Assembly: GCA_017962105.1 (NCBI GenBank)
Contig: JAGCVY010000030.1
Span: 1 to 56,191, forward strand
Direction of reading: 5' to 3'
Origin: Lachnospiraceae bacterium
Lineage (GTDB): Bacteria; Bacillota; Clostridia; Lachnospirales; Lachnospiraceae
Length of the DNA: 56,191 bases
Below the pieces are notes generated by a model. It searched no databases. It saw only the letters and a list, made by a program, of their open reading frames with translations, and had not been told where the DNA came from. Within the stretch, counting starts at the first letter, position 1. The number at the start of each line of letters is the position of its first letter. Below are positions 45,249 through 53,949 of this stretch, one piece after another. Both the position numbers and the translations under genes were made by a program.

Positions 45249-45479
45249 TCATTGCAGTATGTCCACAACCACCTTTTTGTCCTCTTTGATCGCCGCAACC
45301 TTCACAACAGTGCGGATTGCCTTTGCAATACGGCCCTGCTTTCCGATCACCTTGCCCATATCCTCGGGCGCGACCTTGAGCGAGATGACAACGTTGTTTC
45401 CGTTGACATCTTCCGTTACTTCAACCTGATCGGGACAAGTAACCAGGGACTTAGCGATGACTTCCACTAACTCTTTCAT
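45249..45479 (-). CDS. khpA: KH-domain RNA-binding protein KhpA
   Basis: 76 residues, one KH domain with the GxxG-type loop GKVIGKQGRIAKAI followed by RTVVKVAAIKEDKKVVVDIL. It lies between rpsP and rimM, the standard Bacillota location. KhpA works with KhpB in RNA binding and cell-envelope control in several Gram-positives. There is an 89-base gap before rimM in which I see no extra gene. Confidence 0.96.
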   Translation of the reverse strand: MKELVEVIAKSLVTCPDQVEVTEDVNGNNVVISLKVAPEDMGKVIGKQGRIAKAIRTVVKVAAIKEDKKVVVDILQ

Positions 45480-45494
45480 TGCTCTCCCCTCCGA

Positions 45495-45740
45495 TTACTT
45501 CTGAATCCCGGCCTGCTTGAACAATCTGGCAACGGTCTCCGTAGGCTGTGCGCCGTTAGCAAGCCACTTCTTAGCGGCTTCCTCGTCAACGCGGAACTCC
45601 ATCGGATCCTTCGTGGGATCGTAGATACCGATCTCATCGATAAATCTTCCGTCTCTCGGAGATCTCTCATCCGCTACAATTACTCTGTAGAACGGAGCGT
45701 GCGTCTGACCCATTCTTCTCAAACGAATCTTTACTGCCAT
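45495..45740 (-). CDS. rpsP: 30S ribosomal protein S16
   Basis: 81 residues, complete: [40 protein letters not shown] and the C-terminal [22 protein letters not shown] 45740 follows AAGGAGG. The 80-base gap before it contains the short hairpin TGACCTTCGGTCA and a CGGAAAATG motif immediately after the ffh stop. Confidence 0.99.
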   Translation of the reverse strand: MAVKIRLRRMGQTHAPFYRVIVADERSPRDGRFIDEIGIYDPTKDPMEFRVDEEAAKKWLANGAQPTETVARLFKQAGIQK

Positions 45741-45810
45741 GGTATATTCACCTCCTTAATGTAATCCATATCACTGCTCTATATCAATGACCTTCGGTCA
45801 CAGATAGCTT

Positions 45811-45819
45811 CGGAAAATG
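45811..45819 (+). repeat. Intergenic copy of the CGGAAAATG motif (ffh/rpsP gap)
   Basis: Form TTCGGAAAATGT, one base beyond the ffh stop codon. Confidence 0.7.
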
Positions 45820-45820
45820 T

Positions 45821-47158
45821 TTAGAACCCGAACGGCAGTTTGAATCCGCCGCGGCCCTTCTTGCCGTTCATCATACCGGACATCTGCTTCATCATCTTCT
45901 TCGACTGCTCAAACTGTTTCATCAGTTTGTTCACTTCCGAGATGTCAACGCCGGCGCCCGCAGCAATCCTGCGTTTTCTCGGCGGGTTAATGATGTCGGG
46001 ATTGAGGCGCTCTTTCTTCGTCATCGAATTGATCATCGCCTCGGTCTGCTTGAACGCATCGTCGTCAATCTGCAGATCCTTTAACTGCCCCATGCCGGGA
46101 AGCATTCCGAGCAGACTCTTGATACCGCCCATCTTCTTCATCTGCTGGATCTGCTCGTAGAAATCCTCGAAGTTGAATTCCGCACGGCGGAACTTCTTCT
46201 CAAGCTCCTTGGCCTGCTCCTCGCTCACCTCAGCCTGTACCTTATCGATCAGCGAAAGCACATCGCCCATGCCGAGGATACGGGAAGCCATACGATCCGG
46301 ATAAAACTGTTCGATATCCGTGAGCTTCTCGCCGGTACCGACATACAGGATCGGCTTGCCGGTAACTGCGCGCAGCGAGAGTGCCGCACCGCCTCTGGTG
46401 TCACCGTCGAGCTTCGTGAGGATCACGCCGGTAATCCCTAGTTTCTCTTCAAATGTCGTAGCAACATTCAGAACGTCCTGACCGGTCATGGCGTCGACGG
46501 TGAGGACCGTATAGTGAACCTCGATCGCCTTCTTGATATCTGCAAGCTCCTGCATCAGCTGCTCGTCGATGTGGAGACGACCCGCGGTATCGATGATGAC
46601 GACGTTGTTGCCTTCCTTCTTCGCGTGCTCCATCGCAGCCTTCGCGATGTTCACAACGCTGTTGTTCGTTCCCATGGAAAATACGGGAACCCCGACCTTG
46701 TCACCGTTGACCTTCAACTGTTCAATGGCCGCCGGACGATATATGTCGCAGGCCACAAGAAGCGGCCGCTTTCCCTGACTCTTGAACTTACCCGCAAGCT
46801 TTGCGGACATCGTCGTCTTGCCGGCACCCTGAAGACCGCACATCATAATGACCGTGGGACCTCCGGAAACCATAGTGATCTCCGTGGTGGTGTCGCCCAT
46901 CAGGGCAATCATCTCTTCATTAACGATCTTGATGACCATCTGGCCGGGCGTCAGACTGTTCAAAACATCCTGCCCAACCGCACGCTCCGTCACCGAAGCG
47001 ATGAACTGCTTTACGACCTTAAAGTTGACGTCGGCTTCCAAAAGCGCAAGCTTGACCTCGCGCATGGCGTCCTTAACATCATTTTCCGTCAGACGGCCCT
47101 TGCCGCGCAGGCGCTTAAAGACGTTTTGCAGTTTATCCGATAAATTCTCAAATGCCAC
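45821..47158 (-). CDS. ffh: Signal recognition particle protein Ffh
   Basis: 445 residues from GTG 47158, placed after AAGGAG and matching the family start AFENLSDKLQNVFKRLRGKG. NG domain: GLQGAGKTTMSAKLAGKF, DTAGRLHIDEQLM, ILTKLDGDTRGGAAL and GEKLTDIEQFYPDRMASRIL. The methionine-rich M domain (about 325-445) ends in a Lys/Gly/Phe tail. It targets nascent membrane proteins to the translocon. It starts 10 bases after ylxM. Confidence 0.98.
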   Translation of the reverse strand: MAFENLSDKLQNVFKRLRGKGRLTENDVKDAMREVKLALLEADVNFKVVKQFIASVTERAVGQDVLNSLTPGQMVIKIVNEEMIALMGDTTTEITMVSGGPTVIMMCGLQGAGKTTMSAKLAGKFKSQGKRPLLVACDIYRPAAIEQLKVNGDKVGVPVFSMGTNNSVVNIAKAAMEHAKKEGNNVVIIDTAGRLHIDEQLMQELADIKKAIEVHYTVLTVDAMTGQDVLNVATTFEEKLGITGVILTKLDGDTRGGAALSLRAVTGKPILYVGTGEKLTDIEQFYPDRMASRILGMGDVLSLIDKVQAEVSEEQAKELEKKFRRAEFNFEDFYEQIQQMKKMGGIKSLLGMLPGMGQLKDLQIDDDAFKQTEAMINSMTKKERLNPDIINPPRKRRIAAGAGVDISEVNKLMKQFEQSKKMMKQMSGMMNGKKGRGGFKLPFGF

Positions 47159-47168
47159 TGTAAGCTCC

Positions 47169-47585
47169 TTACTGCAGGCTTCCGACAAGCTCCTCTGCCG
47201 ATTGTGCGATCTTCTTCGCACGCTCGCCTTCCGGTGCACCGTCAAGTTCCTTCGCCAGCTCCGCAGCCTCGCTGCGGATCAGCTCCGCCTGCTCCTCCAT
47301 CGCGCGGAACCGCTCCGCAAGATGAAGACACTCCTCATATTCGTACAGTTTCGCGCCACAGCGCTTCACCACATCATACACGCCCTGCCGGCTTAAGCCG
47401 TACTCGCGTGCAATCTCCGAAAGCGACATGTCATTGGCGACATAGTCCTCGAAAATCCGTTTCGTCTTCTCCCCTAAAAGCTCGCCGTAATACGAAAAAT
47501 AAACCGAAAGGTGGGCCGCTTCCGCAAGCCAGTCCTTCGCATCCGCTTTCTTCGCGCAGATTTTGCTTTCATTTCCCGTACCCAT
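47169..47585 (-). CDS. ylxM: YlxM/p13-like DNA-binding protein (UPF0122)
   Basis: 138 residues from ATG 47585, eight bases after GGAGG; the longer frame would run through the promoter. The helix-turn-helix segment is LSVYFSYYGELLGEKTKRIF then DMSLSEIAREYGLSRQGVYD. The tail (about 85-138) is helical and longer than in Bacillus YlxM. The protein is usually encoded just before ffh and is thought to influence SRP activity or ffh expression. Confidence 0.92.
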   Translation of the reverse strand: MGTGNESKICAKKADAKDWLAEAAHLSVYFSYYGELLGEKTKRIFEDYVANDMSLSEIAREYGLSRQGVYDVVKRCGAKLYEYEECLHLAERFRAMEEQAELIRSEAAELAKELDGAPEGERAKKIAQSAEELVGSLQ

Positions 47586-47599
47586 GCAAAAAACCTCCG

Positions 47600-47618
47600 C
47601 ACCCTGTCGTCGAGGGTG
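47600..47618 (-). promoter_or_regulatory. Leader hairpin just upstream of the ylxM ribosome binding site
   Basis: On the minus strand CACCCT-CGACGAC-AGGGTG forms a 6-bp stem ending about two bases before CGGAGG and a T-run. It could influence ylxM translation or act as a weak attenuator. Confidence 0.4.
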
Positions 47619-47645
47619 TAAAGCATTTTTCTTAACACCTTCGCA

Positions 47646-47674
47646 AGTATACACGGGGGAAGGGGAATTGTCAA
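47646..47674 (-). promoter_or_regulatory. Consensus sigma-A-type promoter of ylxM-ffh
   Basis: On the minus strand the -35 box is TTGACA (47669-47674) and the -10 box is TATACT (47646-47651), with a 17-base spacer. It starts the ylxM-ffh-rpsP-khpA-rimM-trmD operon and is the strongest promoter I see in the window. Confidence 0.88.
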
Positions 47675-47686
47675 CAAAAATTTTAC

Positions 47687-47983
47687 TTATAAACAATCCG
47701 GTACAAATCCTTTGTTTTCTTCCTTCTCGGCTCCGCACTTTTTGCACTGATAAGTAACGATTTCCTCACCCCCGCCCAGAAGGAACTGATTGCCTGACTC
47801 ATAGCTGTATTCCGGTTCGGTGCGGTAGGAACTTTTGTAGGCCCACTCATGAAATGTCTGCCCGCAATATGCACATCTGCAGTCTTTATCCAACACATGG
47901 TTCGTTACATTACAATACCTGCAGGTGCACTGTCTGTCAGTTATCCAGGTGTGTTTGCCGAATAAACATGCGATTCTTCCCAT
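47687..47983 (-). CDS. Small cysteine-rich zinc-binding-type protein of unknown function
   Basis: 98 residues. Three metal-site-like clusters are visible: CLFGKHTW near the start, then CTCRYCNVTNHVL and CRCAYCGQTFHEW, and CKKCG near the end. The CxxC and HxW pairs look like repeated small zinc ribbons. ATG 47983 follows GAGGAGG, so it is a real gene. It lies between a SpoU-type methyltransferase and the ylxM promoter. I do not recognise a characterised family. Confidence 0.75.
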   Translation of the reverse strand: MGRIACLFGKHTWITDRQCTCRYCNVTNHVLDKDCRCAYCGQTFHEWAYKSSYRTEPEYSYESGNQFLLGGGEEIVTYQCKKCGAEKEENKGFVPDCL

Positions 47984-48016
47984 AACTTACCTCCTCATAC
48001 CATTTCAGCCTGTGTT

Positions 48017-48733
48017 TCATCCCCGAAAGCAGAACAATCCGATTCCCACCGCAATCGTGAGGTTCAGGGAATCCACTTCCTCCGACTGCGGAATCTTTAT
48101 TGCCGTTCCGACCTCCGCATACTCCGCCGGAAGGCCGGCAGCCTCATTTCCGAAGATCAACGTGTACAGCTTCGGCTTCGGGCACGACACGGGCGACAGC
48201 TCCGTTCCGCCGTTCAGCATAAACGGAAAATACTCCCGTCCCACCCCGGAAGCAAAGCACACATACTCCTCAAAGGAATTATACATAGCGATGCGCATAG
48301 AGAACATCGCTCCCATGGATGCCCTTACCACCTTGGGGTTCATCCAGTCGACCCCCGGTGCGATCACCGCCACGTCGTGAATTCCAAAAGCAAGGCAGGA
48401 TCGAAGGATCGTACCCATATTGCCCATATTGGAGGGATTCACAAGCATAAGGTGGGGTACTTCCGTGTCGAGCTTATCCTCGTAAGTGCGGAACACGCCG
48501 ATGACGAAGACATTTTCCTTATCGCTTAAGCGGGCGATCGCCTTGTCATTGTCCCAGACCGGAATCCCGTTCTGCGCACACAGCTCCGCCACTTTCTCCC
48601 GCTCCGGAAACGTGCTGTGAACAAACACGCCGATGGCGCGCTCCGGACGTTTCCGCAACAGTTCAAACGTGGGGAAAGCACCCAGTGCGTAGGAATAACC
48701 GCAACCTCTTTTGTAGGGTTTAATTACATCCAT
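48017..48733 (-). CDS. TrmH/SpoU-family RNA 2'-O-methyltransferase
   Basis: 238 residues. SPOUT motifs: motif 1 LVNPSNMGNMGTILRSCLAF, motif 2 LIFGNEAAGLP, motif 3 IPQSEEVDSLNLTIAVGIGL. These match enzymes that methylate ribose 2'-OH in tRNA or rRNA with S-adenosylmethionine. The substrate RNA cannot be assigned; the N-terminal region (about 1-85) is short and divergent. ATG 48733 follows GAGGAG. Confidence 0.9.
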   Translation of the reverse strand: MDVIKPYKRGCGYSYALGAFPTFELLRKRPERAIGVFVHSTFPEREKVAELCAQNGIPVWDNDKAIARLSDKENVFVIGVFRTYEDKLDTEVPHLMLVNPSNMGNMGTILRSCLAFGIHDVAVIAPGVDWMNPKVVRASMGAMFSMRIAMYNSFEEYVCFASGVGREYFPFMLNGGTELSPVSCPKPKLYTLIFGNEAAGLPAEYAEVGTAIKIPQSEEVDSLNLTIAVGIGLFCFRG

Positions 48734-48783
48734 GATTTACTCCTCAAAAAACAGTATTCCGCTGCAGTCTGCACAGGCACGAC

Positions 48784-48798
48784 GCAGTATTATACTGC
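48784..48798. repeat. 15-base palindrome over the alpha-galactosidase stop
   Basis: GCAGTAT-T-ATACTGC, a perfect 7-bp inverted repeat around one base, spanning the TAA stop of the GH36 gene. No T-run follows, so at most it is a weak 3'-end hairpin. Confidence 0.5.
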
Positions 48799-51039
48799 CG
48801 TGAAATGCATAGTCTTGCTGACGAAATCCCCGAATGCCCCGACGATCACGCCGCCGCGCATCCAGGTGACTCCGAGGCGGATCTCCCCGGTGTCCTCGTT
48901 GCGGTACGATCTATCAGGATCGAGTCCCCGCAGAAGGATTCTGCGCGCAGGCATCGAAGGGTGATTCAACACCTGAACGAAGGTGAAGAATGCCTCCGAA
49001 CGGTCCTTTGCCACAAACATCCACGCGTCGAAGGACTCATCCTCGAACAGGTTGCCGAGGCGGTACATATCGCCGGTGCGGATGATCGGATTGAATTTCT
49101 TAAACTTTGCGATCTGTCCCGGGATCGCCTTGCGGTCCTCCTCGGAGATGCGGGTCACGTCAAGCTCGTATCCGAAGGTTCCCATCAGGGCAACATCCCC
49201 GCGGGTTGCAAATGGCGTCGTGCGGCCGATGGCATGGTTCGGGCAGTCCGAAACATGGGCTCCCATCGTCGATGCCGGATAGCAGATGCTGGTGCCGTAC
49301 TGGATCTTCAGACGCTCAATGGCGTCGGTGTCGTCCGAGGTCCAGATCTGCGGCGAAAAATACAGCATACCCGCGTCGAAGCGCGCTCCGCCGCTGCTGC
49401 AGTTTTCCAAAAGAAGGTGCGGATAATCCGTAGTCAGGCGGTTCATCAGCTCATAGACGCCGAGCACATAGCGATGCCACAGCTCGCGCTGACGCTTTCT
49501 CGGCAAGGAAGTCGAGCCCACCTCCGAGAGGGCTCGGTTCATGTCCCATTTGATGTATTCCACGTTGGCGGAGTCGAGGATCGCGCGGATCTCACTGTAT
49601 ATAAACTCGCGGACCTCAGGGTTCGAATAATCGAGAACATACTGCTCTCTCGCCTGCGTCATATCCCGGCCGATAATCTGGATCGCCCACTCGGGATGGG
49701 CACGGTACAGGTCGCTGTCGGGACTCACCATCTCGGGCTCGAACCAGAGGCCGAACTTCATGCCGAGGGCGTTGATGCGGTCAACCAGTGGTTTCAGGCC
49801 GCCCTTCAGTTTCTCCTCATTGACCACCCAGTCGCCGAGGGAACAGTCATCGTAATTTCGCTTGCCGAACCATCCGTCATCGAGGACGAGCATCTCAATC
49901 CCCTGCTCGGAAGCAGCCTTTGCGATATTGTAAATCTTCTCTTCGTCGAAGTTAAAGTATGTGCCTTCCCAGTTGTTGATGAGAACAGGGCGCATCTTCT
50001 CCTTCCACTGTCCGCGGATCAGGTGTGCTCGGTAGAGATCATGGAACGTGCGGGACATGCCGCCGATACCGGCACCGGAGTAAACCATCACAAGCTCGGG
50101 TGCCGTGAGGTCCTCCTCGGGGCGCAGCAGCCACGAAAAATCATAGGGATTGATCCCCATCACGAAACGGGTGAACCCGTTGGTGGAAACCTCGGTCTCC
50201 GCAAGGAAGTTGCCGCTGTACACAAGGTTGAATCCGTACGCCTCTCCGACTTCCTCGGAAGCGTCGCGGGACACCAGTGCGGCAAACGGATTGTGCTGGT
50301 GGGAGGAAATGCCTCTCGTGCTCTCCACGGACTGCTTTCCGCTGTGAAGGCGGCACCGCTCCACGGCACGCTCTCTCGCCCATGCACCGTTTAAGGTGAT
50401 CATATCAAAATTGCTGTGATCCCATTCCACGCAGCCCGAAAGCAGACGCTGAATGCGGATATCGTGGTAGCCGCGGTTGACGACGCGGGCGCTTCTCGTG
50501 ACAACGTTAAGCTTCGTAAACATCGTATACGTAAGCTCCACGGCGATGTCACAATGGGAATCCTCCAGCGTCACCACAAGCGTCTCAGCCTCGTCGGGCT
50601 TCGCATAGGTCGCGGGAATGCAGGATACGCCCTTCTGTTTCAGCTCGGGCTTACCCTTCATCTTCCGGTAACTCACAAACCGCAGATCGCAGGCGGACAT
50701 TCCGTCCTCGTCGAGCACCATCAGGCAGGGCTCCCGGTAATCGCCGATGCCGTGGCACGGAAACTCAAAGGGGCGGTCCCCGAGAAACAGAAGGCGGTCG
50801 CGGTTGTTTCCGTTGGGTGTGTAAGGATAATCCGCAAGGCGCATCAGGTAGCTGATGTCATCGCTGCCGATGGCCGGCCCGTAATAGCAATGCAGAAGGT
50901 ACCCCTCCTCCGTGATGCCCATGGCGTAGGTAATGCTTCCGTTATCCATCCGAAGGACGGTAACTTCCTCGGAAAATTCTCGGTTGGCGCCGCGGTCCCA
51001 TTTTACGTACGTTACAGTACTCTTCTTCTCCGTGATCAT
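48790..51039 (-). CDS. Alpha-galactosidase, family GH36
   Basis: 749 residues, full length for GH36 subgroup I. N-terminal beta domain (about 1-330), TIM barrel (about 335-640) and C-terminal beta domain. The nucleophile is Asp499 in YIKWDMNRAL and the probable acid/base is Asp569 in WTSDDTDAIE; also NNWEGTYFNFDEEKI and LLENCSSGGARFD. There is no signal peptide, so it acts on imported raffinose- or galactomannan-type oligosaccharides. ATG 51039 follows AGAGGA. No galactoside transporter is encoded nearby. Confidence 0.96.
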   Translation of the reverse strand: MITEKKSTVTYVKWDRGANREFSEEVTVLRMDNGSITYAMGITEEGYLLHCYYGPAIGSDDISYLMRLADYPYTPNGNNRDRLLFLGDRPFEFPCHGIGDYREPCLMVLDEDGMSACDLRFVSYRKMKGKPELKQKGVSCIPATYAKPDEAETLVVTLEDSHCDIAVELTYTMFTKLNVVTRSARVVNRGYHDIRIQRLLSGCVEWDHSNFDMITLNGAWARERAVERCRLHSGKQSVESTRGISSHQHNPFAALVSRDASEEVGEAYGFNLVYSGNFLAETEVSTNGFTRFVMGINPYDFSWLLRPEEDLTAPELVMVYSGAGIGGMSRTFHDLYRAHLIRGQWKEKMRPVLINNWEGTYFNFDEEKIYNIAKAASEQGIEMLVLDDGWFGKRNYDDCSLGDWVVNEEKLKGGLKPLVDRINALGMKFGLWFEPEMVSPDSDLYRAHPEWAIQIIGRDMTQAREQYVLDYSNPEVREFIYSEIRAILDSANVEYIKWDMNRALSEVGSTSLPRKRQRELWHRYVLGVYELMNRLTTDYPHLLLENCSSGGARFDAGMLYFSPQIWTSDDTDAIERLKIQYGTSICYPASTMGAHVSDCPNHAIGRTTPFATRGDVALMGTFGYELDVTRISEEDRKAIPGQIAKFKKFNPIIRTGDMYRLGNLFEDESFDAWMFVAKDRSEAFFTFVQVLNHPSMPARRILLRGLDPDRSYRNEDTGEIRLGVTWMRGGVIVGAFGDFVSKTMHFTAV

Positions 51040-51081
51040 GGTGTTTTCCTCTTTCGCGTTGTAAACTCCGTTTTTTCAGTC

Positions 51082-52956
51082 TTACTCGTCAGGTTTCATC
51101 TCCGACAGCGGCAGTTGCAGCTGTCCTTCGCTGGCCTCCACCGTTTCCGCCTGTGTTTCCGACTGAACCTTATTCAGTTTTTCAAAATACATATTATGTG
51201 CCGTGTGGTACATCTTGTTGTACTCGCGGTTATGTCCGAGATGCAGCTGCGTCACGTAGTTGTGTGCCTGGTTCGCGATCTCCGGATTGACACGGGTAAT
51301 GACGGACACGCCGATGTTGGAGCAGGTATCTGCAATTCTCGAAAAATGAGTCAGCACATCCAAAAGTCCTGTTCCTGCGTTGACGGAGCATTTTCCTTCG
51401 CGAAGACGCGCCATGTGGTTATCGCTCAGGGCATTGATCATGTCGTCCATGACCTCCTCGAGCGGTTCGATCTTCTGCGCAGCCTTCTCGTCGCGCTTTT
51501 CAAAGGCCTGTCTCGTCTCCTCCAAAATGCGGTCCAGCACCTCGCGGGTGACCGCAAGCTCCGCCTGTGCCGCCTTGGAGAAATGGACATTGTCCGCGTG
51601 CAGACGCGTCGCCGTCTCCGAGATGTGGTAGGCGTGATCTCCCATGTGCTCGAACTCGCCCACAAGCTTGTAATACTGCTCCAGAATGCCGACGTGCATC
51701 TCCTCGCCGATGTGCGGTGACAGCTGCACAAGATAGTTACTGACGCCGTCCGCCAGCGAATCTATGATGTCCTCATCGGCATCGATCGCCGCCTTGACGC
51801 TGCTGTCATAGTTGTTCAAAAGGCCGAATGCCCGGTTGATATTTCCCACCGACTTGTTGAACATCAGTTTCAGCGCGTTGAAGCAGCTGCCGAACGCAAG
51901 AGCAGGGGTTGCGTAGAAGATCGGGTTGAGTGCCGCAAATTCGGGAATCTCCACCTTCTCCTCCACATCATCCTTCACGATCCGCTTCGAAAGCCGGACG
52001 TACACGCCGGTAAACGGCAGCAGGAGGATCGCGCAGCCGAGGTTGAAGATCGAGTTGGCGTTGGCGATGCCGCCGGCCGTCATGGCATGCTCCCAAAGGG
52101 TGTCGAATACTCCGAACGCCCGGAGCACATTGACGACCACGAGCACGATCAGGGTCTTGCTGAGGTTATATATGATATTGACGACGCCTACTCTCTTCGC
52201 CTCCGCCTTGGCACCGATGGAACACACGATACCGGTGGTAAGGCAGTCGCCGAGATAAATGCCGACGATGATGATGTAGGAAACGCCGAAAGTGATCACC
52301 GTGTTGGTGGCCATCGTCTGAAGAATGGCGATCGTCGAGGAAGAACTCTGCAGCGCGAACGCAACACCGGCGCCGCACAGGTAACCGAGGATCGGATTCT
52401 TGCCGATACTGCCGAAGAGCCTGTCAATGATACCGGTCTCCGTGAGCACGCTCACCGAGTTGGACATATTCATGAGACCTGTGAAAAGGATCCCGAAGCC
52501 CATGGCAACGTTGCCGATGGAATCAGATCTTCTCACGCGGATGAAAACCAGAAGCAGAATGCCGACGATCAGCGCGATCGGCGCCAGCGTAGACGGTTTC
52601 AGGAATGAGAGCCATGAGGCGGAATCGGAATTCAGATCCATCAGTCGGACAATCTGTCCGGTGACGGTCGTACCGACGTTCGCGCCGATGATGATCCCGA
52701 GCGACTGGTTCAGGGTAATGATACCGCCGGCAACCAGACCGGAGGTGATGACGATGGTCGCCGTCGAGGACTGGATGACCGCCGTAACACCTAAACCGAG
52801 AAGGAACGCCTTGAGCGGATTGCCCGTCACCTTCTCCATCAACGTTTTTAATTTGCCGGAGGAACTCTCCTTCAATGTGCTGCTCATTAGGCGCATGCCG
52901 TACAGAAACAGCGCCAGGCCGCCGAGCATCTGGATTACCAGCAGGGGATACTGCAT
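51082..52956 (-). CDS. Na+/phosphate cotransporter-like protein with C-terminal PhoU-like domain
   Basis: 624 residues from ATG 52956, after GCGAGG. Two inverted Na/Pi repeats carry the QSS signatures: GVTAVIQSSTATIVITSGLV and AGVAFALQSSSSTIAILQTM. There are about eight or nine helices (1-320). The soluble part (about 330-560) is helical and PhoU-like (MGDHAYHISETATRLH and later DRILEETRQAFEKRDEKAAQ). Bacterial relatives include NptA and YjbB; the latter moves phosphate outward. Direction of transport here is not determined. Confidence 0.92.
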   Translation of the reverse strand: MQYPLLVIQMLGGLALFLYGMRLMSSTLKESSSGKLKTLMEKVTGNPLKAFLLGLGVTAVIQSSTATIVITSGLVAGGIITLNQSLGIIIGANVGTTVTGQIVRLMDLNSDSASWLSFLKPSTLAPIALIVGILLLVFIRVRRSDSIGNVAMGFGILFTGLMNMSNSVSVLTETGIIDRLFGSIGKNPILGYLCGAGVAFALQSSSSTIAILQTMATNTVITFGVSYIIIVGIYLGDCLTTGIVCSIGAKAEAKRVGVVNIIYNLSKTLIVLVVVNVLRAFGVFDTLWEHAMTAGGIANANSIFNLGCAILLLPFTGVYVRLSKRIVKDDVEEKVEIPEFAALNPIFYATPALAFGSCFNALKLMFNKSVGNINRAFGLLNNYDSSVKAAIDADEDIIDSLADGVSNYLVQLSPHIGEEMHVGILEQYYKLVGEFEHMGDHAYHISETATRLHADNVHFSKAAQAELAVTREVLDRILEETRQAFEKRDEKAAQKIEPLEEVMDDMINALSDNHMARLREGKCSVNAGTGLLDVLTHFSRIADTCSNIGVSVITRVNPEIANQAHNYVTQLHLGHNREYNKMYHTAHNMYFEKLNKVQSETQAETVEASEGQLQLPLSEMKPDE

Positions 52957-53037
52957 GTCTTTACCTCGCCTTTGTCTTCGTTTCACGCGGCTGCGGATCG
53001 TGATCTCACTTTGCCTGCCGCGCCGCGGTATTCAAAA

Positions 53038-53949
53038 TCAAAATGTCCAATCGTAAGGTGTCAGCTGATAGCAGTAATAATTCAGCCAGTTCGTGTACAG
53101 TGTGTTCGCGTGGCCGCGCCACAGAAGAAGAGGCCGCTCGTTGCTGTCATCATTCGGATAGTAATTCTTCGGAAGGTCGATCGGAAGTCCCTTGTCGAGA
53201 TCTCGTTTGTATTCCTTGTCCAGCGTTACACGGTCGTACTCCGGGTGCCCAAGGACGAAGATCTGACGTCCTTCCTTCGCCATGACCAAAAACACTCCTG
53301 CCTCATCGGACTCGGCCATGATCGTGAGATCCGGATGATTGCGGATGTCCTCCGGATCCACGGTGGTGTGCCGTGAATGAGGCATGTAAAACTCGTCGTC
53401 AAATCCGCGCACCAGCGGTTCGCGGCGGTTCATCACGCGGTGTTTGAACAGTCCGAACATTTTCCGCGGAAGAGGGATCTTCGGAATCCCGTAGTGGTAA
53501 TACAGCGCCGCCTGCGCCCCCCAGCAGATGTGCAGCGTACTTGTGACGTTCGTCTTGCTCCACTCCATGATCTGCACGAGTTCATCCCAGTAGGCAACCT
53601 CCGTAAACTCCATCTGTTCCACCGGAGCTCCCGTGATGATCAGTCCATCGAACCGACGGTTCTTCACGTCCTCGAAGGTCAGATAAAACTGGTCGAGGTG
53701 GTTCTTCGCCGTGTTTTTGCCGGTATACGACGCCGTGGTCAGGAACGTGATGTCGATCTGCAGAGGGGTGTTGGAGAGGCTGCGCATCAGCTGCAGCTCC
53801 GTGTCCTCCTTGAGGGGCATCAGGTTGAGGATCGCGATGGACAGCGGACGGATGTCCTGTGTCGTCGCGCGGTTCTCGTCCATCACAAAAATGTTCTCAT
53901 CCACCAGCAGCTTGCGCGCCGGCAGATCGTTTGCTACCTTAATCGGCAT
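53038..53949 (-). CDS. metA: Homoserine O-acetyltransferase (MetA family)
   Basis: 303 residues, full length. It activates homoserine for methionine synthesis. Visible are nucleophile Cys142 in [16 protein letters not shown], the [20 protein letters not shown] segment and the [16 protein letters not shown] Glu/His region. Residue 111 is Glu (GAPVEQMEF). MetA enzymes with Glu at this position, such as that of Bacillus cereus, use acetyl-CoA, while those with Gly, as in E. coli, use succinyl-CoA. The start overlaps the ligA end by 11 bases, behind AGGAGG. Confidence 0.95.
   Translation of the reverse strand: MPIKVANDLPARKLLVDENIFVMDENRATTQDIRPLSIAILNLMPLKEDTELQLMRSLSNTPLQIDITFLTTASYTGKNTAKNHLDQFYLTFEDVKNRRFDGLIITGAPVEQMEFTEVAYWDELVQIMEWSKTNVTSTLHICWGAQAALYYHYGIPKIPLPRKMFGLFKHRVMNRREPLVRGFDDEFYMPHSRHTTVDPEDIRNHPDLTIMAESDEAGVFLVMAKEGRQIFVLGHPEYDRVTLDKEYKRDLDKGLPIDLPKNYYPNDDSNERPLLLWRGHANTLYTNWLNYYCYQLTPYDWTF

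Noticed and set aside
45788-45800. TGACCTTCGGTCA hairpin upstream of rpsP
   Set aside because: A short 5-bp stem without T-run; too weak to call a regulatory element.
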